Below, piece by piece: positions 47,991 to 60,609 of a stretch of 64,000 bases of DNA (its first letter is position 1; each line of letters begins with the position of its first letter). Below the pieces are notes generated by a model, which saw only the letters and a list, made by a program, of their open reading frames with translations, ran no database searches and had not been told where the DNA came from. The stretch is from Viola odorata (Eukaryota; Streptophyta; Magnoliopsida; Malpighiales; Violaceae). The stretch lies in contig OY829543.1 in assembly GCA_963691705.1 (NCBI GenBank), forward strand, positions 49,208,564-49,272,563, given 5' to 3'. The translations under genes and the position numbers were made by a program.

Positions 47991-48965
47991 GCCTGAAAAA
48001 TAGAATCGAATTTAATTAAGTAATGCCCGTATATGTTCCGTGTAGAAAGAGTGTATGTAAAGTGTATACACCCGATTGGTGACAAATGTAACAACATTAC
48101 AGGTCCCAACTCTAAAACCCACTTGTTCTTAGCCAAACTATACACGCAGGATATGTACCCAAAAGGGGTAATGCCCTTTTGGACCCGGCTGAAATTGCCT
48201 TAATAGACCTCTAACGGAAAAAATTGCCCTTTTAGACCCTGTACTCGGCTGAAATTGCCCATTTTGGACCCTCCGCCAATACGTGGCAGTTAAGTGCTGA
48301 CGTGGATTTATTTATTTTTATTTTTTTACTTCCGAAAATACGTGTCACTGCCACGTCAACACTTAATTGCCACGAATTAACGGAGGGTCCAAAAGGGCAA
48401 TTTCAGTCGAGTATAGGATCCAAAAGGGCAATTTATCCAAGTACAAGGTCTAAAAGGGGAAGTATTTTTTTATTTATTTTTACATAATCCTCATAATTCT
48501 TACATAATTTATTTCTTAATAAAATTTTCTATTTAAAATTTTAAATAAACTTTTTCTAATTAATTTTAAAATAGAAAAAGGAAAAAAGAAGGTCTTTTAC
48601 TTAAGTTTAAAGAAAAAAAAAAATTAAAATTTTCTATTTCTTAGTTCTTAATATGAATTTTTTTTTTCTCATAATAGTTCTACTTCTTATATAACTTCCT
48701 TAATAATTTTTAGGAAAAAAACTAGGACTTTTAATTAATTTTAAAATAAAAAAAAATTATTTCTTAGTTCTTATTATGGAGAAAATATTTTTTTCTCATA
48801 ATAATTCTCATATAACTTCTTTAATAAAATTTTGTATTTAAAATAACAAATAAAAGGAAAAAATGAGGACTTTTAATTAAGAGAAATTTTAATTAATTTA
48901 AAAAAAAAACGAGGAGTTAAGTTTAGTTTAGAAGAAAAAAAAAGGAAAAAAGGAATATAATTAGT

Positions 48966-49493
48966 CAGTGTTTTAAAAACCGACCCGGCTGACCCGTTGA
49001 ACCGGATTCAACCGGGTTTAACCGGGGTTCAACCGAGGTTCGACCGGATTGACCCATTGGTACAGTGTGAACCGTTCGAGCTTAGATGATTGAACCGGAT
49101 TGAACCGGTGTCTATAACGGGCCGGCCCATGCCTGTAATGGGCAGGCCCATCAAATTTTCCATTTTGAAAAAAATAAAAAAATAAAATAAAATAAAAAAT
49201 AAAATAAAATAAAAAATAAAAAATTTTAAAAAACACAAAACGGCGTCGTTTTGGGTTTGCCAAAACGGCGTCGTTTTGGGTTTGCCAAAACGGCGTCGTT
49301 TTGATTTGAGATCGACCCAGTCGGGTCGATAGCGGGTCGACCGGGTCGCCGGTTTTGTAAAAACCGGCCGGGTCGACCGGTCGAACCCGGGTCACTTGCA
49401 GGTCCGGTCCAAAGACTGAACCAGCCCGAAATCCTCATTTTGACGTCGACCCGGGAGGTTCAACCCCGGTTCGGTCCGGGTTTCAAAACACTG
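48966..49493. mobile_element. hAT-like MITE nested in the fold-back element
   Basis: Ends CAGTGTTTTAAAAACCG and the complement of GGTTTCAAAACACTG type, with a perfect 8-bp duplication TAATTAGT (48958-48965, 49494-49501). Arms rich in 'ggttcaaccg' repeats. Apparent ORFs inside are by-products. Confidence 0.9.
49232..49303. repeat. Three-copy 24-bp minisatellite
   Basis: Three tandem units of 'aaaacggcgtcgttttg' plus 'ggtttgcc', each with its own short palindrome. Confidence 0.85.
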
Positions 49494-50051
49494 TAATTAG
49501 TAATGCGTAATACATTAATACAATTTAAATTAAAAACATAAAATTCTAAACAATTAGTAATTACATTTTTTATGCCAATTGACATGATTCTCTCTTACAA
49601 CAATATAATTCTTTTTTTTATTAAGTAAAATATTGAACAATAAACATACATCCACAATATACCTTAAATAGAAAATTTTATTAAGAAATAAATTATGTAA
49701 AAATTATGAGGATTATGTAAAAATAAATACAGAAAATACGTGCCCTTTTAGACCCTGTACTCAGATAAATTGCCCTTTTGGACCCTGTACTCGGCTGAAA
49801 TTGTCCTTTTGGACCCTCCATTAATTCGTGGCAATTAAGTGCTGACGTGGAAGTGACACGTATTTTCGGAAGTGAAAAAATAAAAAATAAAAAATCCACG
49901 TCAGCACTTAACTGCCACGTATTGACGGAGGGTCCAAAAGGGCAATTTCAGCCGAGTACAGGGTCTAAAAGGGCAATTTTTTCCGTTAGAAGTCCATTAG
50001 GGCAATTTCAGCCGAGTATAGGGTTCAAAAAGGCATTACCCCTACCCAAAA

Positions 50052-50505
50052 TCTATAAAAATTATCCTCTTTATTTCTTTTGAAGTGAAATCTATAAAAT
50101 ATCACCCCTTTTCTTTTCTTTTGATAAAAGAATTTAGAGTCTTACTCATCTTACGTAATGTTCAAAATGAGGTTCCATCCATGAGAAGTGTCTAATTCAA
50201 GCTTTTTGTAAGGTAAGGGTAGGAGACACGTCGTCAAGTTGATTGACAACAGAAAAAGAATCAGGTACTTCATGTTCATGGAACCCCACACACACTCAAA
50301 CAATGAGCCAAAAGCCAAGTAATTATCATTAGTGTTATGACTAAACCAAACTAAAATCTCATTTTATTTTAAAGCTTTTATATTTTTAGAGTTCAAATCC
50401 GAAATTTTAATTAAATTATAAAAAAAATTTATTCATCTCATCTTCGCTATCATGAGAAAGAAATTATTAATTAAAGAAGCTTTGCCTTTTTATGTTTATT
50501 TAATA
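50052..50505. other. Intergenic, no gene seen
   Basis: AT-rich. No supported ORF, RNA or transposon ends. Confidence 0.4.
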
Positions 50506-50690
50506 CTCTTTCTTTATTTTATTAAACGTCGTTTACTATTTGGTACGTATATTAAAAAAATCGGATGATTCACTATTTGAGACAATTTTATCTTTTATTT
50601 TTTTTCGGACGTTCGAAAAAAAATAAAATTTTTTTTTGGGTCAAATAATGAGTTATTCTAATTTTTTTTAGTATTTATTATAGAGTAAAC
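50506..50690. mobile_element. Possible worn Stowaway-like MITE
   Basis: It shares 'tattaaaaaaatcggatgat' and 'tcactatttga' with the MITE at 31134 and has a matching right half ('tcaaataatgagttattcta'). Terminal motifs are eroded. Confidence 0.45.
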
Positions 50691-51239
50691 TTTTGTTTTG
50701 ACGGGCAGGGAGACGGAAAGGAGGGAATCATATTGATATGGCCAAGAAAGGAATGGGTATTTGGGTAGTGCTGCCTCAGCTTTAATTGATCCCATCCCAC
50801 CTTTCAAAAACCACGGACCACTTCTTCCATCATTCCACTGCATCATAGCTGACACGTGTACCTTACCTACAAGGCTTGCTCCATTCATTCAATAATCCTC
50901 CAAAATCAAAGTAACGAATTAAGGTTCCCTTATTGGTTATCGGGATGCAGAGTGGAAGAATCGCTAAAATATTAGATTCTCGATATGATAGATTAAAAAG
51001 ATTTTCTTTTTGGTCGAAATGGGTGGAGAGGAATGGTTTCTATTTATGATAGATTAAAAAGGATTTTTTTTTTTTTTTTAATTAGGAAGAGAATTATTAT
51101 ATAGAATAAGTACTTATAGACTTTTGATTATCCATTAATTTTTTTTTACACTATGTATGAAAAAAATTAATAGTTTCTCTTGCGTGAGAAAAGTTAGAGG
51201 AATGAAATGAAGAGAATGGAAAGGAAAAGAAAGAGAAGG
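50691..51239. other. Intergenic, no gene seen
   Basis: 50700-50900 gives a short minus-strand ORF without a recognisable domain. The rest is AT-rich. Confidence 0.4.
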
Positions 51240-52080
51240 GTTTGACCCAGGGCCGGATGCAGGAATTTTTTTCAGGGGGGCGTGGGTTTGAAAATTTATA
51301 TTTTTTGTATTTTAAAGGGAAGGTAAGCGAGCTGAACGAAAAAACTTTTACAAAGACTTTCCTCCTCATTCCTCAACTAGAACTTAGACTTTGTCATGAC
51401 AAATAGCAGCAGTCATGCTCTGAATTTTTCCAAGAAAACAGCCTGAAGTCAAAAGTTATAGTGGTCGAAATTACTTATGTACCATTTCTCTGATAATTTA
51501 TCAACCATCTTAGATCACAAAGAAGGAATGCATAGATATGGAAAGTGGCAAAAGCTAATATCCCATGAACGCAAATAATGAATCATTCAAATTTTTTTAT
51601 TCTCATTTCTAGTGGTAGGATACTAAACACATTAAGACATGCTCCATAATTCTCACTCTCTACCTCAATTGAATCCATTCACATTTTTTGTGGTTCATTA
51701 CGGGCAACCAAACAAGTCGTAAAAGTATCAATTGAAAATAGTTAATTGAAAATAGTTAATTGAAAGATGATATTAATTTTGACACATCGTACAAAAAATT
51801 AAAAACTAACTTTGGTTTGCACAAATTATTTATTCTTGATAAATAACGTTATGAATAAATCGAGAAATGTAATTTATATTCTTATAATATTTAATGACAA
51901 TTAATGATATATAGCGTGATTTTTTAAAATATTAATTTATTATATTTTTTAATAAATTAAATATGGTTCAAATTCAAACCTTGTCAATAGAAAAAAATAT
52001 ATTATAAGAGTTTCATTTATAAATTCATGACTCGTATTCGAAATATATATGTATATATGTAATACTTATCAAAATTTTCC

Positions 52081-52142
52081 TTTGCTTCAGTGGTAAAATA
52101 CCTTGTTTCTAAAGAGAGGGGGTTCGAATCCCCTCTCATGCA
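52081..52142 (+). other. tRNA-like sequence (A and B boxes) inside the hAT element
   Basis: TGCTTCAGTGG resembles an A box and GGTTCGAATCC is a perfect B box inside a strong T-arm stem (GGGGG/CCCCT). The acceptor arm does not pair, so a functional tRNA is unlikely. Confidence 0.6.
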
Positions 52143-52195
52143 TTCCTTTACAACAGGTTTTGGAGAGCTGCTCAAAAAATTTGCTAAAAAGAGGG

Positions 52196-52261
52196 GAGTT
52201 CCGTGAATCGAACAAGGAACCTCTTAATCTTAAGTCAGACTTGCTACCATTACGCCAAGGA
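52196..52261 (-). other. Second tRNA-like sequence, opposite strand
   Basis: On the minus strand TGGCGTAATGGTAGCA (A-box/D-arm like), an anticodon-like loop CTTAAGA and TTGTTCGATTC (B-box like). The acceptor stem is not formed. Confidence 0.55.
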
Positions 52262-52385
52262 TACTATTTGATGGTAAATGGATGAAATTTGATTAAACCT
52301 TAAATTAAAGGTAAATTATTTTTTTGGATTGGCCAGGGTGGGCGCCAGCCTACCCTGCCTGGGCTGGATCTGCCCCTGTTTGACC

Positions 52386-52857
52386 CACATAAAAATCTCT
52401 CTCGTAAGTGTAAAGAAATGAAAGAAAATTAAGAAAAATAACACGATTTATCCTTTGCAATTAAATTGTCGTACCGAGTGTTAAGCTTACTATCATAATT
52501 TTCTGTTGGGAGTGTTTGAGCACATAAGGATCTTACCTTTGTACCAAAACTCTCACAGCAATCAACAAATGATACTGGGGGACCAAAATTATGGGATCCT
52601 TTGACCTGAGCTTCGGCCTTCTCCATTTGATGGTCTTTTGGATTGTAAAAAGCTCAAGTCAATAAGATTCATGTGAAACTACGTGTGACTGAAGTTAAGA
52701 AAATATTCAAGTGTAATTATACTACGACGTTTGGGGCTCTAAATTTTGGTCCAAATCAATGGACGTTTTGCTCACTCCCATGAGATTTTAGGTCTTAAGA
52801 TAAAACAGTAGTAGTAAAAAACAAAGTTATCATAACTAAACCCAACAACAAATGGGA
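52386..52857. other. Intergenic, no gene seen
   Basis: One short minus-strand ORF (52429-52626, 65 aa: MEKAEAQVKGSHNFGPPVSF...) has no family I recognise and no flanking splice support. Confidence 0.4.
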
Positions 52858-53662
52858 CAGTTTATAATTTACTAATTTTCTAGTTCAATTGGGTTTAACT
52901 AATTTTTTAATTTAATTGGATTTAATTGGGTTAAACCGGATTGTGTTTCAAAACTATTCAAATATTGAATCGCTCTACTCATGAGTCACTATTTATTGGT
53001 TCAACCGGATTGAACTGGATTGAACCGTTTAATTTATTAAAAATATAATATACATATTTTTAATTGTAATAAATAATATATTATTAAAATTAATTAAAAT
53101 AAAAAACAGTGAAATTCCATTTTAATTATAGAAATTAAATTAATTATTTAGTATATTTAATTAGTTATAATCTATTTATAGATTATATATTTATAAAATA
53201 GATATTTCCTATTCATATTTACTTTGTAATTAATTAATTTATTAAAATAAGAAATTATTTGTATTTAAAATTTAAAAGAATTTTCTAATAAAATAAGTTG
53301 AAATAAAAAAAATAGCGAATTGGCGACCGCGAGAATGAGTTGGAGAAGTTGAATCGGTGACAGAGATTAGTGGTGACGACAACTAATTGCTTCAAGTTTA
53401 TGTTTTAGTCATTTAGGACGTTAAAAACGCCAAAATATCGAGTAAGAACATATTTGTTATGTTGTGTTTTTTTTTTCAAATTGTCGTTTTGGTGAAAATT
53501 ATTTATAAAAAAAATTGCATGAAACCGTTTGGTTCGTCCAGTTCGACGGTCGAATCCAATTTTTTGCATTTTGCATCCATTAGGTCGATTCGACTCGATT
53601 TTTTTATAATTTTTATTTTTTTTAATCGAACTGGTCGATCCGAGCCGTTTTTTATAAGACTG
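52858..53662. mobile_element. Possible decayed hAT-like element
   Basis: Left 'cagtttataatt' and right complement 'cagtcttataaaaaacgg', with internal 'ggttcaaccggattgaac' repeats like those of the hAT MITE at 48966. No matching 8-bp duplication, so tentative. Confidence 0.3.
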
Positions 53663-54194
53663 ATTGTGATGGTTGTTGAGATTGAAAAAACCCTAGAGTT
53701 CATGATTTATTTTCATTTGCCACCAAGATATCTTCTCTCTCTCAAGTATGCTACCAATAATTTATTCTTTGTAATTTTGACACTAAAAGTTTTTTTTGGT
53801 TCATCAAATATAACACACCATCATTTGTTTCATCTCTCAAATAAATATTTTAGCCATTAAACCTTTTTTTCTATTTAAGTTTTAATAGCAATTATTTTTA
53901 TTTCAACTATTTTCATTTATAATCGGTATAAATTAATTACTCTATTTTATTATTATAAAATTGAAGGGAAAAATAAACGTAAATAATATATCTTTTAAAA
54001 GATTTAAATATACACAGGAAGCAGCGGAGGAAAACCAAAAATAATGAGCGGAGAAATCGAAAGTCAGATTAACTAGACCATCAAAATCTTCATTAACTAT
54101 TTTTTATCTATTTTATCAAACCTTAGTGAAATAAATGTGGCGCCCGGTCTTGAAAAAAATACTTAAATGAAAATAGTTTGGATAAAAACATATA

Positions 54195-54454
54195 CTCCCT
54201 CTGGTCCGAAATGTATGATTTCCTCGCATCCCAATATTCAGTAGGGAACACATATCGAGGAGGCCGGATGAGGCATTATTTGACCCCAAAAAATTCTGTA
54301 CTTTTTTTCGAACGTACGTTAATCCTTAACGTACTTCCGAGAAAAAATTCGGGGCAAAATTGTCTCAAATAGTGACTGTTCCGGCCGTCTTAAGATACGT
54401 TCCGGAACAGTAAAAGCAAATGTTAAAACGTCATACATTTCGGACCGGAGGGAG
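54195..54454. mobile_element. Stowaway-like MITE
   Basis: Ends CTCCCTCTGGTCCGAAATG and CATTTCGGACCGGAGGGAG, flanked by TA (54193-54194, 54455-54456). The near-palindromic core has 'cgaacgtacgttaa' and 'ttaacgtac'. 260 bp. Confidence 0.93.
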
Positions 54455-54750
54455 TAGTTAGTAGTATTAAAGTCTAAATCTATTAAGAGAAAAAGGTTTA
54501 ATGACCAAAATATTAATAAGAAATATGAAAAAAATGATGTTACTCGTTTATTTGATGGAAAAAAATCTTTTTGTGTAAAAAATTGTATACAAAAAAATTA
54601 TTGGGAACATATTTTGAAGATCTCTCATTCATCTAATTGCAAACCCTGACTCTGAGTCCAAGCATATTCTCCACAGTCCACAGATACAGAATTCCTTCTG
54701 TTGAACGGCCTAGCTTTTTGGTCATCGGTCATCGCCTGCGCCGCCCAACG

Positions 54751-56529
54751 ATGAGGTATCCTCTTTCTACTCTCCTCCCTCCTTTCTTTCTTGTAGGAAA
54801 AAAAAAACCTATTTTTAAGCTTTGTGTTGGCTTTTCTGGTTCGTGTATGAAGTCGACAACCGGAGGTTCTTTGGGCTCAGCGATCCGACAAGGTGTATTT
54901 GACGATATCATTGCCCGACGCCAAAAACATATCGGTGAAATGTGAGGGCCATGGTTTGTTCTCCTTCTCCGCAGTTGGCAAGCAAGGTGAACCCTTCGAT
55001 TGCAGCTTGGAACTCTTCGGCCCCATTTCACCTGAGGTCAGTTACCACCACTTCTTGTTTTCTTTCTTCTTCTTGGCTGTATTAGTTCAGTTATATTTGC
55101 CATTTGCACCGTGTTATTATGTTTATGCTATGAAAATTGCCAAATGGGTCATTTGCTTCAATTCGTGCAGCGATGCAAGACGAATGTTGGGTTAAGAAAT
55201 ATAATATGCTCAGTCCAGAAAGAAAAGAAAGGCTGGTGGAAAAGGTTGCTCAAGTCAGAAGAAAAACCTGCTCCTTATATTAAGGTTGATTGGAATAAGT
55301 GGTGTGATGAGGATGAAGAAGGGTCACTTTGTAAGTTACTGTAATTGTTACTTCTGTTTTGTTTGTGTTATTCTGTGGATTTTTCTCTCATCTGTTTTCT
55401 AGTTTCAAGTTTGGCTTTCAGAACATTGTGGGGTTTTGGGAAGATTTCTTCATTGCTAGCCCCTTGCAGTTCTTCCATTTGGGTAGAGGAGTATAAATAT
55501 GCATGCTAGATTGTACTGATCGTATGGTTCCATATATTTCCTTGCTCTTGGTTGTATTCATCCAACGTAAACTTTACCTTCGTACTCCTATTCTTGTTTG
55601 TGCATTGCATATAACTTGATTTCTTGGCCATCATCTCTGTGTAGTCCCTTGTAGCTGTGGCAAGAACTGTTATAGTCTGCTCTTTCTCTTGAAACAAAAA
55701 GCTTATCTATAATATGGCAGAACTCCAGTATACAGAACCGATGTTCCATCAGTATAGAGAATTTTCTGTTGGATTTTCTGTTCTTAAGATTAGCTGGTGC
55801 AAAGTGTAGGTATTTTCCTCTTGGTAGGAAAATATTCTTGGGGCCATTGTGATTGCTGTTATCTGACAATTTGTTTTAACTGTTATCTCTAGTTCTGTTT
55901 TTTTTTCAATATTTTTTCTTTAAAATGATTATTCCATATGTCTAGAGACTGGATGTTGTGAGCTTTTTGTCAAGTGTTTCTGATTGTATAATTTTGGTTA
56001 TCTGCAGCTGATGCATCTGATGAGCATAATGATGTGGTAAGCATTCTTGTCAATCATTTATCATTTCAAAAAGAGCAAACAAATGTTTTAGTATCGCTTT
56101 ATCCCCTGTAATTATCCGTATAACATCTCTGTTTTCATTTATTTTTTGCAGTATGGTGCGGGTGACGATAGTAGTGATGATGAAGGAATGCTTTGTAAGT
56201 TACTTCCTTATCTCCCTAATGAAACTGTACTAAAAAAATTGCTTAGTTAGCTGCATGGATCTCCCTTACATATGCACATGAAATATAGGGAAATTCTAAA
56301 GTCACTTTAAATTAAATTCCGAATCTAATAATCGTATCATTCTGCATTCCCATTAACTTCTGCGTCCACTTGGAAAACTGGAGTCTCGTGACTCCAATTT
56401 GTATACCCTTATGAAGCTTTGTTGTATCTGCTGTGACTTTTAGCTCGTGCGCTAGTATTTTATTTTATCTGAATGTGCTTGTCATGAATTGCAGATCTTC
56501 CTGATCTGGAGAAGGCAAGGGGAAATTAG
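54751..56529 (+). CDS. Co-chaperone p23, short plant form (p23-2-like)
   Basis: Six exons: 54751-54755, 54853-55036, 55171-55330, 56008-56036, 56152-56194, 56495-56529. They join in phase to 151 aa. The first coding exon is only ATG AG. The CS (HSP20-like) domain reads [22 protein letters not shown] ... [30 protein letters not shown] ... [12 protein letters not shown], then the conserved WWKRLL and [12 protein letters not shown]. The acidic tail ends [13 protein letters not shown]. p23 binds the ATP-bound HSP90 dimer and slows its cycle. The glycine-rich MGGM tail of Arabidopsis p23-1 is absent, so this is closer to p23-2. The fourth exon is only 29 nt. Confidence 0.93.
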
Positions 56530-57051
56530 TGAAGACCTGGGCGCTGGCATGGATTAGTCTCGACAACATGCATAACTATCAAGTTCATGTGTAGCAATAG
56601 CCGAAGTTTGTACATATTAGATCTAATCTCAACTTCTCGATAACTGGTTTAGAACTGATCCTTAGGCTATGGCTGAGTATCCGGAACTATTTTGAGCTTC
56701 TGGGATTATACAAGTTTTTAAGCTCTGCTTTTTGCTAGTCCCTCGTGCTGTACCAAACTTTCCAGTTGCGAAAACGAAAAATTTATGGAGCTTTGATATG
56801 ATTCCACCTCGGTAACTTCGACCACCAAGTATGATTGTTATGACTGTCAAGTTACTGTCACTCCCAAAACTTGCACAATGTGCAACCTAAGACGAGAAGA
56901 AATGTGCAACCATCAGAAGGAAGCACCTACATAACACGATACTTACTAAGCTAGCATACACAAGGAGTAGCATAATAGAGATCCATATATCGCGTAGGGA
57001 GGTCTATAACTCAGCAGCTCCGGCTAAAGCTAGAATATAATATTTCTTAAC
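56530..57051. other. Intergenic between convergent p23 and DUF639 genes
   Basis: Both 3' UTRs probably lie here. No gene. Confidence 0.5.
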
Positions 57052-60000
57052 CTATGAAGGGCACCCGAGAGCTGGTTGGTCTACAACGCGAACCGGCACG
57101 ATCGGAATTGAATCCCACCACTCTTTTAGCCTTCTGTTACCTTGATCCTTTCCCACGTGTTCTCCTAGCTTTGTTGTCATTATAAAGGAGTGAACTATAA
57201 TGACCATAAAGATGTACTTCAAGGGAATAACCGCCAAGACTATTGCCAACCCCATCATCCCCATCATCACCATATCCGCATGCTGCAATATTTATAAGGA
57301 TCGCAAGCTAAGTTAATTTACTGTTTTTTTGAAGTTTGTAAAAATGATGCATCAATAAGTTTAAAGCAAAGGAGAATTCAATCAGTGAACTACCATGCAG
57401 TCTGTGTTACAAATTAGAAATTTACGGACAGGTCATAAGGGTACCTTGGGGGCAATCCCGTATGCGATTGATCGGATTTTCAGTATTGCTATATTTACTT
57501 CCTGAATCATCTCATAAGCATTTCTCAGTCCTTGCTGAGCATCCACAATGATTTCCACCGTAGTTTTCTGGTCAGAGGGTTTGCACACCACCATCTCATC
57601 GGTTTTGTCTTGAGCATTACCATGTCTTGCCTTAAAAATCTTGAACACCAACCATAATATACAAGCCGCTGCAGCCAAGCCAAAGCACTCCCTGCACTTC
57701 TAAGATATATATTAGTCACTAGCCATATCTCTCCTTTGACGAATTTGAAATATGACATCCGCAGAAAAAGGAAAGGATAGAAGAAAAGGACGTACGTGTA
57801 TACAACAACTAGAACTGTAGCCATCAATGTGAGGGTAACGGCTGGTTTTCTCCATGAAGTGACTTCTTTAAACAAAGGTTGTATCCCTTGCAGCGGCTTT
57901 AACAGCTCCTACGATATAAAAACCAGATTAAGAACATGGTGAAGTCTTTTGATGCACTGTCGCTGCTTACACCAAAAACATAAAAAAGACAGGCATAGCA
58001 GGGATGGAGCTTGTTGCTGGCTGTATAAAGTTTGGAATCTTCGGCAACTTACCAAAAGAGTGTGTATTTTTTCAGCAATCCCCTCTTCTCTCAACACCTC
58101 AGTAGTAGCATTGGCTTGATCCATTTGCTTAGTTTCTTCTCTGGATTGATTAATCGCGGTATGTAACAAGGACTGGTTAAGGTCTTGAGCTTCTACACTT
58201 GTACTTTCGGTGCCTGCTTTTACTTCTGATGATGGAAAGACCAACTCTGGCATACACAAAACTCTGAGGATTGAACCTGCATTGCATGGAACTCCACTTT
58301 GAACCTTCTTCAGGCTTTCAGCAAGCTCTTCCAATACATAATCTCCCTTCGGTATCTCATCAAACAAGGCAAAGATTAGGAACCTCGTGGGAACTGGGGG
58401 AGAGATTCTAAGCATTTCTCTTGCAGCATGTAGCCTTATGATCCCAAATATTGTCCTAGCATGCATCTCCCATACTTGTTCTGGAGATTCCAGATTATGT
58501 TTCGACAAGAATTGGTGCAACAGGATTATCTCCTTGATCAGTGCCAGCCAATGATCTCGTCTTGTGGAACTTGTCATCTCTGGAAACTCTAGCACAATCT
58601 CTTCTGATCTAGAAAAAATGGAGAGTAAGACTGGAAGTCACTCCTTAAGAACAGCAAAGTTAAGACCAATGACCATATAACTTGGTCTTTATGGGCCTTC
58701 GGGTTAATGCAAGAAGTAGAGCAATAGTTACTAATCGAGATTAAACTTTCGGCATCACAATTTTTGATAAGCAGAATCGTTCTTACAATTCAGGAGACTC
58801 GTATATTATGGCCTTGTCAAAAAGCGGAGCACCCCATGGACCTGTGGCAGCTGACTTTACAGAGTGTTTAGTATTTTCCGAAAGGTCAATTTTAAGTGCG
58901 TCATCATATGTGATTACTCCCTTAGCCTCGAAGTAGAGTGCGTGGTTGGTTAGCGTAAGCCTGCCTAAAATACAAAACACTAAAGTAAGAATCATACCAC
59001 AAGCAGCTGATAAATTGTAAGATGCCTATTCGTTTGGCCTTTCGTATCAAGATGAAACTGTATATAACGATGTACCAGGCCAACTTGTTCCTTTAATATG
59101 GCGCACTACTCTCTGTGAGGTTATAGTGCCCTCCACATGCAATATCAATTCATCATCTGCAAGCTCCACACCCTTCGGCTTTGCTTGTTTTTGCAAATGC
59201 CTAATGCATCTATAAAATCAAAACATCCATAAACTAAATCACATAGTTTGATTATTTAAGGGAACCTTTTAGGTCCTAAATATACCATAAGCATATACCA
59301 AAGTTCCTACTAGCGGAGTTCAGATACATTACTTGTCCATTTCTTTTAAGAACTTATCGTATGCAGGGTAATACAGCTTGTTGCCTGCAGATGCTGTAAG
59401 TGTTTCAAATGTAAATCTGCCGTTAACAACATCCACAACCAGAGGAACCAAAGATCCAAACCATACAAACGCATCTTCTCCAACGCTTGGCTCATTATTA
59501 ACCTATACACACAGCACGGAAAATCACTCTTCGTTAATCAGAGTAAGAACATACCAGGTGGAAAACCAGGTTTCCACCACCCATTCTGATATAAACTTGT
59601 ACAGTGCAACACACAGTAAATGACCAGAAAGGAGGAAAAGGAGATTTTCTTACAAGAAGTGGCATAATGTCTGAATAGAAAAGAGGGATGTCATCATCTA
59701 CTTCAGTAACTTCGGTAGCCGTCTTCCTCTCTTCTGCTTCCTTTCCTTTACACTCCTGTTAACCCCCAAAGTTATGTAATTAATAACTACTTGGAACTAA
59801 GGACAACCGAAAGAGCAGATATTTTATTTCTTCAAATATGCTGTTTCCTATTCTTTTAAGGAAAAGAAGCGCAATGCATTTCGCAGCATCCACAGTTGCA
59901 ATAGCATGAATATGCAATGACTATAAAGTTAATATAAGGAATAGACAGGCAACAAGTTCCGACCTCTCACCCTTAAACAAAAGGGATTGCTAGTTCGATC

Positions 60001-60609
60001 CTTTTGTATGAATGTAATAACAACTGTACACATTACTGACCACCAGGTCTGAACAAGATTGAATTAATCCTGACCAATTAAGATTAATCAAATTTTACCC
60101 GATGAGAGTCTTCATCCTGGGAGGTGGGCGTTTCCCAGGCGAGCATCATATCGAACGTGAATCGGCTGAAAGACCCATCAGAAATGTCCACTCCTAAGCA
60201 TGGACACTCTACAGCCATGGCCTTGGAGCAGCAAAATTCCAATAACTTGCTCGAGTAATCTCCAATTTCTTGCCTCCATCCTGCGTCAAACTCTTCCACC
60301 AATCCCCCCATAGGAACGTCTAATTTCCTGCAAAACATAATTCCATAAATCAATGAGAGAAACCAAAACCCAAAATTGCTATAAACATATTACAAAATTG
60401 TACAGAGAAGTTACACATACATCTAGTAATTGAATGGTATTATCTTAACTATCTGTATCATCCTCATGCATCAATTTCTGGAATTTGCAGAGTTATAACT
60501 ACAATTAATCAAAGGATGCAAAAACTATAGGAAGGAGATCAGTTAGTAGATTTACGTACTGAGCACATCTTTGGATGACATCCTTGGCAATGGAGGAAAG
60601 ATGCTTCAT
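57052..60609 (-). CDS. DUF639-family protein
   Basis: Ten exons, transcript order: 60609-60560, 60327-60099, 59755-59654, 59502-59333, 59209-59076, 58964-58787, 58608-58053, 57908-57796, 57691-57445, 57282-57052. They join in phase to 669 aa. The start MKHLSSIAKDVIQRCAQKLD, the block VEEFDAGWRQEIGDYSSKLLEFCCSKA ... DGSFSRFTFDMMLAWETP, and RRDHWLALIKEIILLHQF match plant DUF639 proteins such as At5g23390 by recall. Hydrophobic segments near the C-terminus (VTLTLMATVLVVVYT, AAAACILWLVFKIF, GLAIVLAVIPLKYIFMVIIV) suggest a membrane anchor. Function is unknown in the family. Arabidopsis members are of similar length (650-700 aa). No frame breaks. Confidence 0.9.

Larger units (their letters stand above)
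48165..50042. mobile_element. Mutator-type fold-back element, host to a nested hAT MITE
   Basis: Perfect 9-bp target duplication TACCCAAAA at 48156-48164 and 50043-50051. Ends GGGGTAATGCC and its complement GGCATTACCCC. Arms of about 300 bp pair (48165-48480 with 49735-50042) and themselves contain a smaller palindrome around 'taagtgctgacgtgg' and 'ccacgtca.cacttaa'. Phrases such as 'aaaagggcaattt' recur in both directions. No transposase. Confidence 0.9.
51248..52377. mobile_element. hAT-like non-autonomous element with two tRNA-like sequences
   Basis: Flanked by GTTTGACC at 51240-51247 and 52378-52385, an exact 8-bp duplication (a one-base shift to TTTGACCC is equally possible). The ends CAGGGCCGGATGCAG and the complement CAGGGGCAGATCCAG form imperfect inverted repeats. 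No transposase. Two tRNA-like stretches facing each other lie near the right end. Confidence 0.85.

Noticed and set aside
49018..49438. ORFs of 125 and 70 aa in the nested hAT MITE
   Set aside because: Low-complexity readings of repeats inside a short non-autonomous element.
52081..52261. Functional tRNA genes
   Set aside because: A and B boxes are present but acceptor stems do not pair, so I list them only as tRNA-like.
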